Shown here piece after piece: positions 43,677 to 54,072 of a DNA stretch of 64,000 bases. Numbering within the stretch: the first letter of the stretch is position 1; every line of letters starts with the position of its first letter. A model generated the notes under the pieces. The model was given only the letters and a program-made list of their open reading frames with translations, was not told the origin of the DNA and ran no database searches. Source of the DNA: UBA7396 sp034676185 (lineage in GTDB: Bacteria > Patescibacteriota > Gracilibacteria > BD1-5 > UBA6164); assembly GCA_034676185.1 (NCBI GenBank), contig JAUCCN010000006.1, forward strand, positions 1 to 64,000. The letters are read 5' to 3'. The position numbers and the translations under genes are program-made.

Positions 43677-45170
43677 ATGAAAAAAATAAAATTACCTTTA
43701 TGATTAATAAAATTTGTAAAATATGTGAAAGAAAAATGATCTTTAATAATAAAAGATTACACTCAAATAGTAGATGATATATTCAATGTAAAAGATATAA
43801 TAAACTTATTTTTTTCTATCAATTGATATAAGAAATGAACGAAGAATAGAAAACAGGAAAATATAAGTTCCTTTAATTTTTTCTTTTTTGATGTTGATAT
43901 GAAAGATAATAAACATCTAACTAAAGAAGAAATAGTTGAAAAATTTGAAGAATTTAAAGATTCTTTTGATATAATTCTAGTCACTAAAAACTGAGTTCAA
44001 TCGTTTATTGAGATTAAAGAAAATGAGTATTGAAATAATACTTGAAAATTAGATTTTGATTTATATCTAAGAGATTGGAAAACAAAAATAGAAAAATTCT
44101 CTTATGAAATGTGACTTAATTTTGATAAGAATTGCTTAAAATCGACACAGATCGCTAGAATTCCTTTCAGTATTCATAAGAAACCAGAACAAGAAAAATT
44201 TGAAATAAAACTTATAAAATGAGATAAATTTCTTAAGTGAGAAACTACCATGGAAATTATCAACAAAGTTCCTATTCTTAATGTAATAGAAAGATTATGA
44301 TTAAAATATAATCCTCATAATTTTGCTTTGTATGATTTAACTTGAGAAGAAAGTAGTTGATGGAGAATAAATGTTGAGGAAAATTATGTGAATGACTTGT
44401 CCAAAGTAAGACCAAAATGAGAACCATTTGCTTTTGTTTTATGATTTCTGAATTTAAAAAATTGAGTGAGAGATGCAAATTATTGATTAGTATATAAATT
44501 TTTTGAAGAAAACTTTTGAATTATCTGAAGAGAAAAAAGAGAAAAAACTATTAAGATAAACAAAGTTATTTCTCTTAATATAGAAAATGGAAATCTAACA
44601 AAAGAAAATATAAAATATTTTTTAGTTCTTCAGTATCGAAATACAAAATACAGTATAAACGATTGAAAATACAGTAATCGTATTAGTTTAGATGAATTTA
44701 TCAATTTTATGTGAAATGAAAAACTAAAGAAAACTACACTAAAAACAAATTTGGAAAATTTGAATAAAAATAATAAATTAGAAACAAATATCTTAGATTT
44801 TGAACTTGTAAATATAGAATTTAAGAAAGAAAAGTGAGTTCATTTTAGATTTGTAATCTTGCCAGAAATAGATGAATTAAAAGATCAAATATATGACTCT
44901 AGATTTTATCATTATTTTAATAAATGACTACTAAACTATAGATTAAATAATAATGAAATTTTAAGTTTATATTTTTATCTTCACAAAAAATTAATTGTTT
45001 CAAAAAGAGAAAGTATATTTCTAAAAAATGAGTTTATAAATACTTTCAGAATCAATAAAAATCCAAGTTTAAGAAATTGAATATTAAAAGAAAATCTTGA
45101 AGAATTATGAGATTTTGAAGTAAAAAAAATAAAAAAAGATTGATTTGAAATAATCAACAAAAAAATCTAA
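43677..45170 (+). CDS. primase-like replication protein
   Basis: 497 aa. Residues about 60-170 resemble an archaeo-eukaryotic primase/RepB-like core: FNFFFFDVDMKDNK (D-x-D), DIILVTKNGVQSFIEIKE, RDWKTKIEKFSYEMGLNFD and STQIARIPFSIHKK (basic plus His). The rest is Lys/Asn-rich with a C-terminal winged-helix-like part. Such proteins prime plasmid or integrative-element replication. A diverged copy of its last 68 residues occurs at 63495-63701. The first Met is ATG 43677. Polymerase/primase identity is moderately supported; motifs are weak. Confidence 0.5.
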
Positions 45171-45240
45171 AAAAATGAAAATTTTTTCATTTTTCATTAT
45201 ATATAATATAAGTACTATTTTATTAATTAATTTGCAAATT
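45168..45240 (+). promoter_or_regulatory. terminator-like hairpin and promoter
   Basis: AAAATGAAAA / TTTTCATTTT hairpin immediately after the primase-like stop, then TTTTCATTATATATAATATA. The same pair of elements follows the fragment copy at 63.7 kb, so promoter and gene travelled together. Confidence 0.55.
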
Positions 45241-45603
45241 ATGGAGAGATCTAGACTTAACCTAAACGAATGTTTTTTTATCATTCTTAAATGATGAATT
45301 AAAAAAGAATACATCCTGAAAAAAATCGAAAAAACTCTTGATGAAAAAGAGTTTAAGGCAGTAAGTGTTTTTATTGACTGAATTCAAAAAAGGCATATTG
45401 ATGAAACGGATAAAAATCTGTTTGATGTAGTTAATTTCTTTAATGAAGATTTACTTAATTTATCTTTGAAAGTTTTAGCAAAGAAAAAACAAGCATATCT
45501 AGAAGAGATTATAAAAATGGTTGCAATAGCTTATAATTGAGACTTTAATTTAGATTTGAGATGATGGATTATAAGCTATAGAAATGGAAAGATAAGTTTT
45601 TAA
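45241..45603 (+). CDS. small conserved protein of the primase module
   Basis: 120 aa. It contains FIDGIQKRHIDETDKNLFDVVNFFNEDL and a helical C terminus. A paralogue starts at 63776 with about three quarters identical residues over the visible part, also following a copy of the primase tail. That repeated order implies a functional link to replication or maintenance of a mobile element. No known family recognised. Confidence 0.7.
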
Positions 45604-45715
45604 AAAAGAGGATTAACTTTATGTTAATACTTATTAAATATTAAAAAATATTTGAAATATTTCTAATAGTGATTATAATATATAATAAGTTAAATTATTA
45701 TATAATTATATAACT

Positions 45716-46921
45716 ATGAAAGAACAATATCTAATGTTAAAAAATATTGCTGATAACTTACTTAAAGAGATTTCCCTAGACTTTAAAAGAGATATATTTG
45801 AAAATATAAATTGGAACGATAAAATAATATGACTTATTTGAGAAAGATGAGTTTGAAAAACTACCATTATGCTTCAGAAATTAAATGAAAATAAAAAAGG
45901 TTTTTATTTCTCAGCTGATAATCCAATTGCAAAAAATATTTGATTATTTAACTTTGTATATTTTTTAAATTATGAGTTAAATTTAGAAGAGTTTTATATT
46001 GATGAGATTCATAAATATAGTGATTGGACTAGTGAAATCAAGTCAATATATGATAGTTTTCCAAATGTAAAAATAGTTTTTTCTGGATCAAGTTCTCTTG
46101 ATTTATATAAATGAATTTTAGATTTATCAAGAAGAGTAAGTTTTTATAAAATTCATACCATGAATTATAAAGAATATTTAAAATTATATCATAATATAGA
46201 TATTCCAAATTTTTCTTTAGATGAAATATTAACAAATCACATAGAAATTGCTTTAAAATATGGTAATATTCATAAAATCACTTACTTTGAAGATTTTATA
46301 AAAAGATGACAATATCCTTATTTAAAAGAATTTGACGAAACTTGATATATTGCAAAATTTCAAAATCTACTTGATAAAATAGTTATTGAAGATTTACCTG
46401 TTTTTGTAAATCTTCAAACTACTTCTTTAGATAAGTTAAGAAAACTTGTTTACTTTATAGCAAATTCTACACCATCTGAGCTTAGTTTCACAAATCTTTC
46501 AAAAAAAGTTTGAGTTGATAAAGTTATAGTTGAAAATGTTTTAGTACTACTTAGCAAGATATGAATTATATCTTTGATCCCAAAATTTTGAAACTTATCA
46601 GACAGAGTTAGAAAAGAATACAAAATATTTTTGTGAAACACAAACCTTTATAATGCTTATAATTTATCAACTGAAATTTGAATAATAAGAGAAAGTTTTT
46701 TTATTTCTCAAGTAAAAAGAATTGAAAATATAGAAATATTTACTCCTAAATTATGAGATTTTACTCTACAAATTTATGATAAAGTAATGCATTTTGAAAT
46801 TTGATGAAAAAATAAAAGTTCTTCCAAATATAATGAAAATATATATATAGTTAAAGATAATATAACTATCTGAGAAAATGAGAGAGTTATTCCTTTATGG
46901 TTGTTTGGATTACTAAAATAA
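45716..46921 (+). CDS. AAA ATPase with C-terminal DUF4143-like region
   Basis: 401 aa. Walker A GERGVGKTTI (about 42-51) and Walker B EFYIDEIHKY (about 98-107) fit the archaeal-type ATPases. The fold continues with VFSGSSSLDLY, and a winged-helix and nuclease-like C terminus (ELSFTNLSKKVGVDKVIVENVLVLLSKIGII, then VMHFEIGGKNKSSSKY). This is the DUF4143/AAA_14 layout, common in accessory regions and thought to work in DNA or toxin-antitoxin processes. Its exact role is unknown. Confidence 0.78.
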
Positions 46922-47222
46922 TTTATCCAATGTAATGAACATTTTTTTCAAAATAATTTTAAATTTATATTTTTTTAATATAATAAATAATAATTAAATT
47001 ATGTTCTTTGCTATCTTTTTTCTATAATAGTTTTCCAAACTCTACCAATTCTGATTTTTCTAATTCTTGCTTTATGGTATAAAATTAGGGTGGTAGTATC
47101 ACCATTGCCACCATGAACGAAACACCGTTTTGAAAAATAACCTATTTAGAATTTACTTTCTACAGGCCAAACAAAACTTAAAAAGCAAAAAAAAGTTAGA
47201 TGAAAATCTAACTTTTTTTTAA
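46922..47222 (+). ncRNA. possible structured RNA ending in a strong terminator
   Basis: No ORF. TATAAT at about 47024-47029 could begin a transcript that ends at the stem AAAAAAAAGTTAGAT / ATCTAACTTTTTTTT (47188-47220). Between, a GC-richer stretch (about 47086-47115) folds as GGTGG/CCACC and CTACCA/TGGTAG. It does not match SRP RNA, tmRNA, RNase P or 6S patterns I know. The terminator also overlaps the stop of the minus-strand truncated gene. Could simply be a leader plus terminator. Confidence 0.35.
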
Positions 47223-47925
47223 GTAATATAAACCCCATTTACTTTTTTTATTTTAAACTGATAAAAAATATCTTCTATAAAACGATTTAGAGAAGGAAGA
47301 CTTACATAATTATCTTCTCAACATAAATTAAACATATATTCTTCATTTTTATTTTCCTCTTCAAATTTTTCCATTTCCTTTTGTTTTCACTCACTCATAA
47401 AATCTGAAATCTTAATATGAACCATAGGTCAATCATCGTGAGAAATAGAAATTACCTCTGCTCTATTATATTCACTAAGGTTTTTTATTTTTTTAGGATA
47501 ACATAAAAGGTACTTTATAATAAATCGTTTTATAAACTCTATAGAATATGGAAAAGTTTCTAATAAATCCCCTCACTTATAAACTTCAACTTTTCATTTT
47601 CAATCAAAAATTAAATCATAATCTAAACTAGATATACTTTCAAAAAAAATATTTAATTCTTTTTTTAAATTATTTAGTTCATTTTCACTTATTCTTTTAG
47701 TTTCAAAGATTTTACTTTGATTGGGTTCTATAGGAGAAATTTCTTTTTCAGCCAAGATTGACTGATTTTCAAAAATTCAATCTGTATTAAAAATATCTCG
47801 GTCGTAATTTCTGGTTTGGGTATAATTTGCAATATCATACTCTTCAATCAATTTATATTTAATTAAAAAACTATGAATTTTATCAAGTAGATCCAAATAA
47901 TTATTTGATTCTTCTGAATAAATAG
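47219..47925 (-). pseudogene. 5'-truncated hypothetical gene, cut by the IS end
   Basis: About 235 codons remain open, ending in TAA at 47219, but no start codon is available: the frame runs into the IS right end at 47926. Visible parts are YLDLLDKIHSFLIKYKLIEEYD, a low-complexity middle, and VYKGGDLLETFPYSIEFIKRFI, HDDGPMVHIKISDF, LCGEDNYVSLPSLNRF. Family unknown. Upstream portion lost or elsewhere. Confidence 0.65.
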
Positions 47926-47976
47926 TGTCAAGCTCCCAAAAAACTGGACAGGAAATATCTTAACAAAAAAGGAGAA

Positions 47977-48837
47977 TTATGAGTGTAATTTAGCAAATTT
48001 TGCAGGAGTCATTTTTAGAGTAGTATGAATTCTAAAATTGTTGTAATAATAGATATGTAAATGTATAGCCTCTATTACCTCAGCCATAGATTTAAATCTA
48101 TTTAAGTCTCATAATTCAAACTTAAATTTTCAATAAAAAGATTCCTGACATCCATTCTCCCAAGGAGAAGACTTTCTGCTCATAGAAGGAGAAATATTAT
48201 ATTTCTTGAGTATTTCAAAATATTCATAACTCCTGTATTCACTTCCTTGATCAGAATGAAGAAATAGAGGAGTTTGTTTTGTTTTTCAGACTGCATCCTT
48301 TATCGCTTGAAATATTAGTTCTTTGCAGTGATGAAATCATAACGAATAGCCTACTATCTGCTTTGAATATTCATCCAGTATCGTTGCCAGATAAAATTGA
48401 ACTCCTTTAAAATATAAATGTGTAAAATCACTACTCCAGAAATGGTGAATATTTTCTATATTGAGTTCTTTTTTAAAGTTTACTACTCACATACTCGCAA
48501 GATTTCTATCTCCAGGTTTGATGAATTTTCTTTTCATTCTTGTAAGTCAATACAGAGAGTAGGTTTGTATAATACAATGAACCTTTTTCTTATTCATTCC
48601 AAAGTGATATGAATGTCTTCTATATCCATAGTATGGTTCAAAAATACGATGTACTGCTATTCTAGTTTTAAGAATGATATCTGAGATTCTTTTTCTTCTT
48701 TTGTAATAGAGACTACTTCTGGGAATATTATAGATTCTACACACGAGTTTTTTGTTGAGATTTGGATAGTATTTTACTAAATTACGAGCAAATTCTCGTT
48801 TCCATTTTTGAAGTCTTAGAACTTCTTTTTTTTTAAT
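47977..48837 (-). CDS. IS3-family transposase OrfB (DDE integrase core)
   Basis: 286 residues in the -1 frame relative to OrfA. Catalytic triad visible: D in SSDFTHLYFKG, D in HSDQGSEYRS and E in ENGCQESFYGKFK; the G of FYGKFK is TGA. HHCRELI-like segment is HHCKELIF. Expressed as an OrfAB fusion through the A9G slippery run; an ATT codon at its 5' edge could also serve as a start. Catalyses cut-and-copy transposition. Confidence 0.9.
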
Positions 48838-49082
48838 TTATTTATCTCCAATTGCATCGCTCAGATAATAATGAGTAAATCCTCTTTATCTTTTTCTAGA
48901 CGACGTACTTTTCATAAATCTACTTTCTCTCATGGAAATGTTTCGACTCATTTTCTTATCCATTCATAGATACTTACCGTACTTACTCCATACTCTTGCG
49001 ATGCTTGACGTACACTTATTCAGTCATTTTTTATTGCATCCAATATTTTATTCTTTAACTCAGTATTTACTTTTCAGGACAT
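48816..49082 (-). CDS. IS3-family transposase OrfA (helix-turn-helix)
   Basis: 88 aa. VNTELKNKILDAIKNDGISVRQASQEYGVSTVSIYEWIRKG is a transposase_8/HTH module that binds the ends, followed by a leucine-zipper-like tail. It ends in TAA after AAA-AAG-AAG-TTC; nine A form a slippery site for -1 frameshift into OrfB. TGA = Gly is used at codons 3 and others. Confidence 0.88.
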
Positions 49083-49143
49083 ATTTTATATAGTTAGTTT
49101 TAAAATGATCCAGTTAGACTTTTTTCTACTATATTTGAGCTCT

Positions 49144-50640
49144 TTATATTTCAAAATTTATCTTAACTGTATGTCCTAGTATATGGGAACCGGTCAAAGT
49201 ATTATAATTTTGTAATTGAAACAAAGTGAAAATAAGCTTTGCTCTCTGTCCAGGAGACAAAAGCTTTATTTTTTTGTGCCTTTCCTCAATATCCAAATGA
49301 AAAATTCCAAGTAATTTATGAGCTTCCATTTCCGAGATATTTCCCCTTTCTATAAGAATTTCTAGAGAAGATTTTTCTCTTGGGAGAGAATTATGTTCTT
49401 GAGAAAAACTTCCAATAGAAATATTTTGTGAAACAACTCTTTCTCAATTATCAGGATTTATTTCTCAATTCAAAAGTGATAAAAAAGTAGTTTTTCCACT
49501 TCCATTTTTTCAAAAAATTCCAATTCTATCTCATTTTTCAGCTTGAAATCTTGGAATATTGAGAGAAAATCAAGTGTTTTTATATTGGTAACTCACATCT
49601 TGAAATCTGATATATCAAAAAACTGAAGTTTCTTGTAAAACATAATGAATCTTTTTTGCACTTTGAGGTTTTTCAATCGTACTTAAATCATCTATTTTTT
49701 GTGAAAACTGATTTACTTTTGAGCCGTATCATTTTGTTACTGCTTCCAAGAAAAAATAATCTTGAAATTTATCATTATCTCTTCTTTTTGCATTTTTTGT
49801 TCTTTGAATTCTATCTTGTGCTTCTTGTTTTGCTGATTTTAAATCTTGGATTTTTTGCTTATTAATTTCATATTCTACTAATTCCTTTTGATATTTTTCT
49901 TCCTTTTTATTCTTGTAAAAAGAATAATTTCCCTCATACACTTCGATAGTATGATTTTTGTCATCAAATTCATATATTTTATTACAAATTTGATCTAAAA
50001 AATCTCTATTATGTGAAATAATCAGAAAACTTGCAGATGATTTTTTAATATATTGAGTTAAAAAATCAATAGATATTTTATCTAAATTATTAGTAGGCTC
50101 ATCAAGTAAAAGTAAATCTTTTCCCTCAAGTAAAGCAAGAGATAAAAGTATTTTACTTTTTTGTCCAGAACTCAACTCTGAAATCTTTCTTGAAAAAATG
50201 TCTATTTGTAAATCAAATCCAGAAAGAATATTTTGAAATTCATATTCTATTGCATATCATCATTTTGCTTCAAAAAGTTCATATAAATTTGAATATTTTG
50301 TAAAATTTTCTTCATTTTCTAATTTTTTTTCTAAATCTCTTAATTCCTTTTCTATTTCAAAAATTCCAAGTTCTTTTTTTATAAAATAAAAAATAGTATC
50401 TTCCCTATTTTCGATAGGAACTTCTTGTTTCATATATCAGATTTTGAGTGATTTTTGAGTAAAAATAATTTCTCCATTTTCTGGTTTTTCTTCTCACAAT
50501 AATAATTTGAGAAAAGTTGTTTTTCCTGAGCCATTTTTTCCAATGAGTCAAGCAATCGTTCACAGTGGAATAGAAAGAGAAAGATTTTGAAAAATCTCTT
50601 TTGCGTTATAATTTTTATCTACATTTTTTATTTCTATCAT
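49144..50640 (-). pseudogene. ABC-F ATPase truncated at the 3' end by the IS
   Basis: 498 codons. NBD1 intact: GKNGSGKTT, LSSGQKSK, LLLDEPTNNLD, ISHN. A long charged linker follows. NBD2 has GKNGSGKTT and LSPGQRAKLIF, but after LFQLQNYN the frame enters IS sequence (TLTGSHILGHTVK...) and stops, so Walker B, D-loop and H-loop of NBD2 are gone. The second ATP site cannot form normally. Different from the intact ABC-F gene at 1032. Gene probably nonfunctional. Confidence 0.8.
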
Positions 50641-50820
50641 ATTTTTTTATTAACAAATAAACAACAAAAAAATATCCTTTTTCTAAGGATTCTCTGAAAG
50701 AAACACAGGGATGTTGATAAAAGTGATTTCTTCAGAATTATGCGTTTAGAAGAGTTCTCATGACAAAAAATTAATGATAAAATTTTTCTTAATGATATAC
50801 TTTAAAAAAGAAATGTCAAA
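50641..50820. other. AT-rich gap
   Basis: 180 bases between divergently placed features on the same strand: downstream of the RND terminator and upstream of the ABC-F start. It presumably carries the ABC-F promoter on the minus strand. No gene supported. Confidence 0.35.
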
Positions 50821-50849
50821 AAAACTATTCAAAATTGAATAGTTTTTTT
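50818..50849 (-). terminator. terminator of the RND pump operon
   Basis: 12-bp stem AAAACTATTCAA / TTGAATAGTTTT, loop AA, adjacent to the RND stop at 50851. Confidence 0.8.
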
Positions 50850-50850
50850 A

Positions 50851-53800
50851 TTATTTTTCAGCTGAAATTTTTAAATTTCTATACAAAATTTTCATCGCAC
50901 TTGGGATAAAAAGTAATGTAATAGTCGTTCAAAGTATCAATCATCCAGCAAATGAAAGAGCAAATGCAGTCCAGAAATCATCTGAAAATGCAAGTACAAA
51001 AAGTCAAAGTGAAGTAATAGTTGTTGTTAAAAATACTGGTTCTAATCTTGATTTTACCGAATTAATAATAATTTCATCCAGTGAAGTAAATCATTCATTA
51101 TTTTCCAATAAATCATTAAATCTATTGACCAAATAAATAATATGCGCCAGTCCTACTCAAATCAATCCAAAAAATCAAATTCAAACCATCATACTTAATG
51201 ATTGTCCGCTCACTAAAAGGAAAAATAATGCTCCTGTTAAGAAAAGTGGAATCGTAGCCATCAACACAATTGCTTGCTTAAAATTTCTAAAATTAAATAC
51301 AAAAATTGCAAACATAAAGATAAATCAAACCACAAAGGCAATTCATAAATCTTTTCCTGATTGTTCCATATCTTTAATATCAGCTCCATACACAATACTT
51401 ACATCAGATGATTTTTGTCCAATTTCATTAATTGCTTTTTGAATCGCTCAAAGAGACATATCAGGATCTTTATTTGCTTGAACATTTACCACCAAATCAC
51501 CATCTAAATGTTGAAATGTTTTAATTTGCGGTTCCAAAGAAATACTTTTTACCACTTCTGAGAAATAAATAGAAGTTCCTGGAATCATAAGATCGGAAAA
51601 ATTGATATTTTTTCCATTATCATAACGATAATCAATAAATCATTTTACAGGAATAACATCTTTTCCAAAGTCATTAATCGTAGAAATAGAAATACCATTT
51701 CCTTTATAATCAGTTAAATAATTAGTATCACTTCCAATTTGATAAATAGAAAATAAAAATGCATTTAATTCGCTTGGAGAAAGTCAAAGTTGAGAAAGTT
51801 TATCTGTATCGTACAAAATTTTTATCTTTCCATTGGTATATTCCAAACTACTTGACCAACCATATGTTCCAGCAATTTTTTTAAATTCTGGAAGTAATTT
51901 TTCATACTCTGTTGCTAAAGTATTTATTTCATTTTCACTCGTTGCTCCTGAAAATATCAAATTAAAAGTAACATCTTTCCCTGAACTTAATCCATTTTTT
52001 TGAATAAATACGGAAAAATCTGATACATTATTTTTAAGTTCATTTTCTGCTTGTACTTTTTCATTTAAAAATGCTTGTAATTCTGGATAAATAATCAGTG
52101 CATTATTTACTCACTTTCTCTCTTCAGCTTTTGTTAAAACAATATTTATCAAAGCTAAATCTGGATTAAAACTCGTGTTATACACCACATTATCAAGTGT
52201 TGACATTGAATATTGAGTTCCTAAACTCAGTTCAATATTTTTTACTACTCACGTATGACTTTGAGCAAAAAATTCTTTTACATAATCATACATTTTTGCA
52301 GTCATTTTTTGATTTTCTTCAATTCCAACATTTTTTGTATACGTAATATTTACATAAATATTATCTTTGTTAGTCATTGGCATAAAATCTACCGTTCCAA
52401 ATTTTACAAACCCAAATAATACTCAAACGAAAAGTAAATAGAAAAATCAAATCAAAAGATATGGAACTTTCAATACTCATCTATAAAATTTATCAAATGG
52501 CTTTTCAAATCTTGCAAAAAAATGTTCAATTCCATTTCCCTCTTTTTGAGGTTTAAAAGTCATAAATGATAATACAAGTGGTAAAAATACAAAAGCAACT
52601 AAAATAGAAAAAACAAGTGTAAGTGTTACTGTTGTTGGAAGAAATTTAATAAATTCCCCTATTTTCCCAGAAAGCATAAAACCAAGTGGTAAAAATACTG
52701 CAATGGTAACAAAATTTCAAATAATTAATGGTTTAAAATAAATTTTGATAGAATAAAAAATTGCTTCATATTTCCCCATTTTTTTTCTCAGTCCATCTTG
52801 AAATCATTGTGCCATTACGATTAAATTATCAACCATAATTCAAAGACTCAAATTCAAAGCTCAACTTACAATCGCATTGAAAGTATAATCATAATCTTTT
52901 AACAGTATAAAAGTTAGCAAATATACAAATGGAAAAGTAATAGCAATCGCAATCGCTCATCTCAGTCCCAAAAATATCGTTGCAATAATCATAATCAAAA
53001 CAGAAGTATCAACAAATCCATCAATAAAAGCATTAAATGTTTTGGTAATATCTATTTCTTGAGAATAAATCTCTGTTGATTGAACTCAAAGTGATGTAAA
53101 TGCTTCTTTCTTTCCTTCTAAATATGATTTTATATCTTCTATCACACTTAAAATATCAGCTCATGGAACTTTATACACCATAAATTTTACAGCATTTTCT
53201 CCATTAATATATGAATGTCTTTGATAAAAAGGATGTGTTACGTTTACTGTCGCAATATCTTGAAGTCTCAGTACATTACCATCTTGATTTATAAGACTGA
53301 GTCCTGAAAGAAATGTTTGGAAATTTTCTAATTTTTCATCAAGAGTTTCTCCATCTTTATCATACGTTCTTACTTCAAATGAATACAAATTTCCATTTAT
53401 ATTTTTTTTATCCACTGGTGATTGAGAAATATTTTGAGAAATAATTCAAATAATATTTGGAAGTCTAAGATTATATTTTTTTAATTTTTCATAATCAAAT
53501 TCAACTTCTACTTGTGAAGTATATTCACCAATAATATTTACTTTATCAATTCCAGATATTTTTTTGATATCATCCTCAACATCTTTTACTTTTTGATATA
53601 ATTCTGATGGATAATACGGTCCACTAATTGAAAAAGAATAAATTGGCATATCTTGTGGATCAGTTTTGGTAACTACTACATCAGTCACTCCTGCTGGCAT
53701 ATTTGATTTTACTTCATCAATAGCTGATTTTAGATCGTTATATGCTGTTGCTTTATCGATTCATCTTTCAAATTCTATATTTACTACTCAAACATTATTC

Positions 53801-54051
53801 GAGCTTACCGAAGTAAAAATTTCTATATTTTTTACCGAAGAAATTTTATCTTCTATTTTTTGAATCACTTGCTTTTCAATCGTTTCTGCATCAGCTCAAG
53901 GATACATAGCTGTTACATTAAAAAACGGAAGATTAATAGCTGGCATAGATTCCTTTGACATATTCAAGAAACTATAGATTCACATCCCAGAAAGTAGAAG
54001 CATAATTACCAATAAAAATGGTCTGTATGCTTTAAAATATTTTTCAAACAT
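50851..54051 (-). CDS. RND-family efflux transporter (AcrB/HAE1-like)
   Basis: 1066 aa with twelve expected helices and two large extracytoplasmic porter domains. N-terminal helix RPFLLVIMLLLSGMGIYSFL precedes MSKESMPAINLPFFNVTAMYPGA, the usual RND opening. SFNAIV-type helix 4 includes LNLSLGIMVDNLIVMAQG (intramembrane Asp). Uses proton motive force to move hydrophobic compounds or lipids. It begins 21 bases after the adaptor stop. No outer-membrane TolC partner is nearby, which fits a monoderm or atypical envelope. Confidence 0.92.
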
Positions 54052-54072
54052 AATATATTTTTAAAATTAAAA

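Larger units (their letters stand above)
47926..49196 (-). mobile_element. IS3-family insertion sequence (IS150-like ends)
   Basis: 1271 bp with overlapping orfA/orfB on the minus strand. Right end TGTCAAGCTCCCAAAAAACT and left end (read from the minus strand) TGACCGGTTCCCATATACTA share CCCAnnnACTnGGACA, the IS150-type pattern. No clear target-site duplication, so the flanks may have been rearranged by IS-mediated deletion. Both flanking genes are truncated at the junctions. Confidence 0.85.

Noticed and set aside
47080..47175. tRNA gene
   Set aside because: Partial resemblance to D-arm bases, but no cloverleaf, no T-loop GTTCRA and no CCA-end stem.
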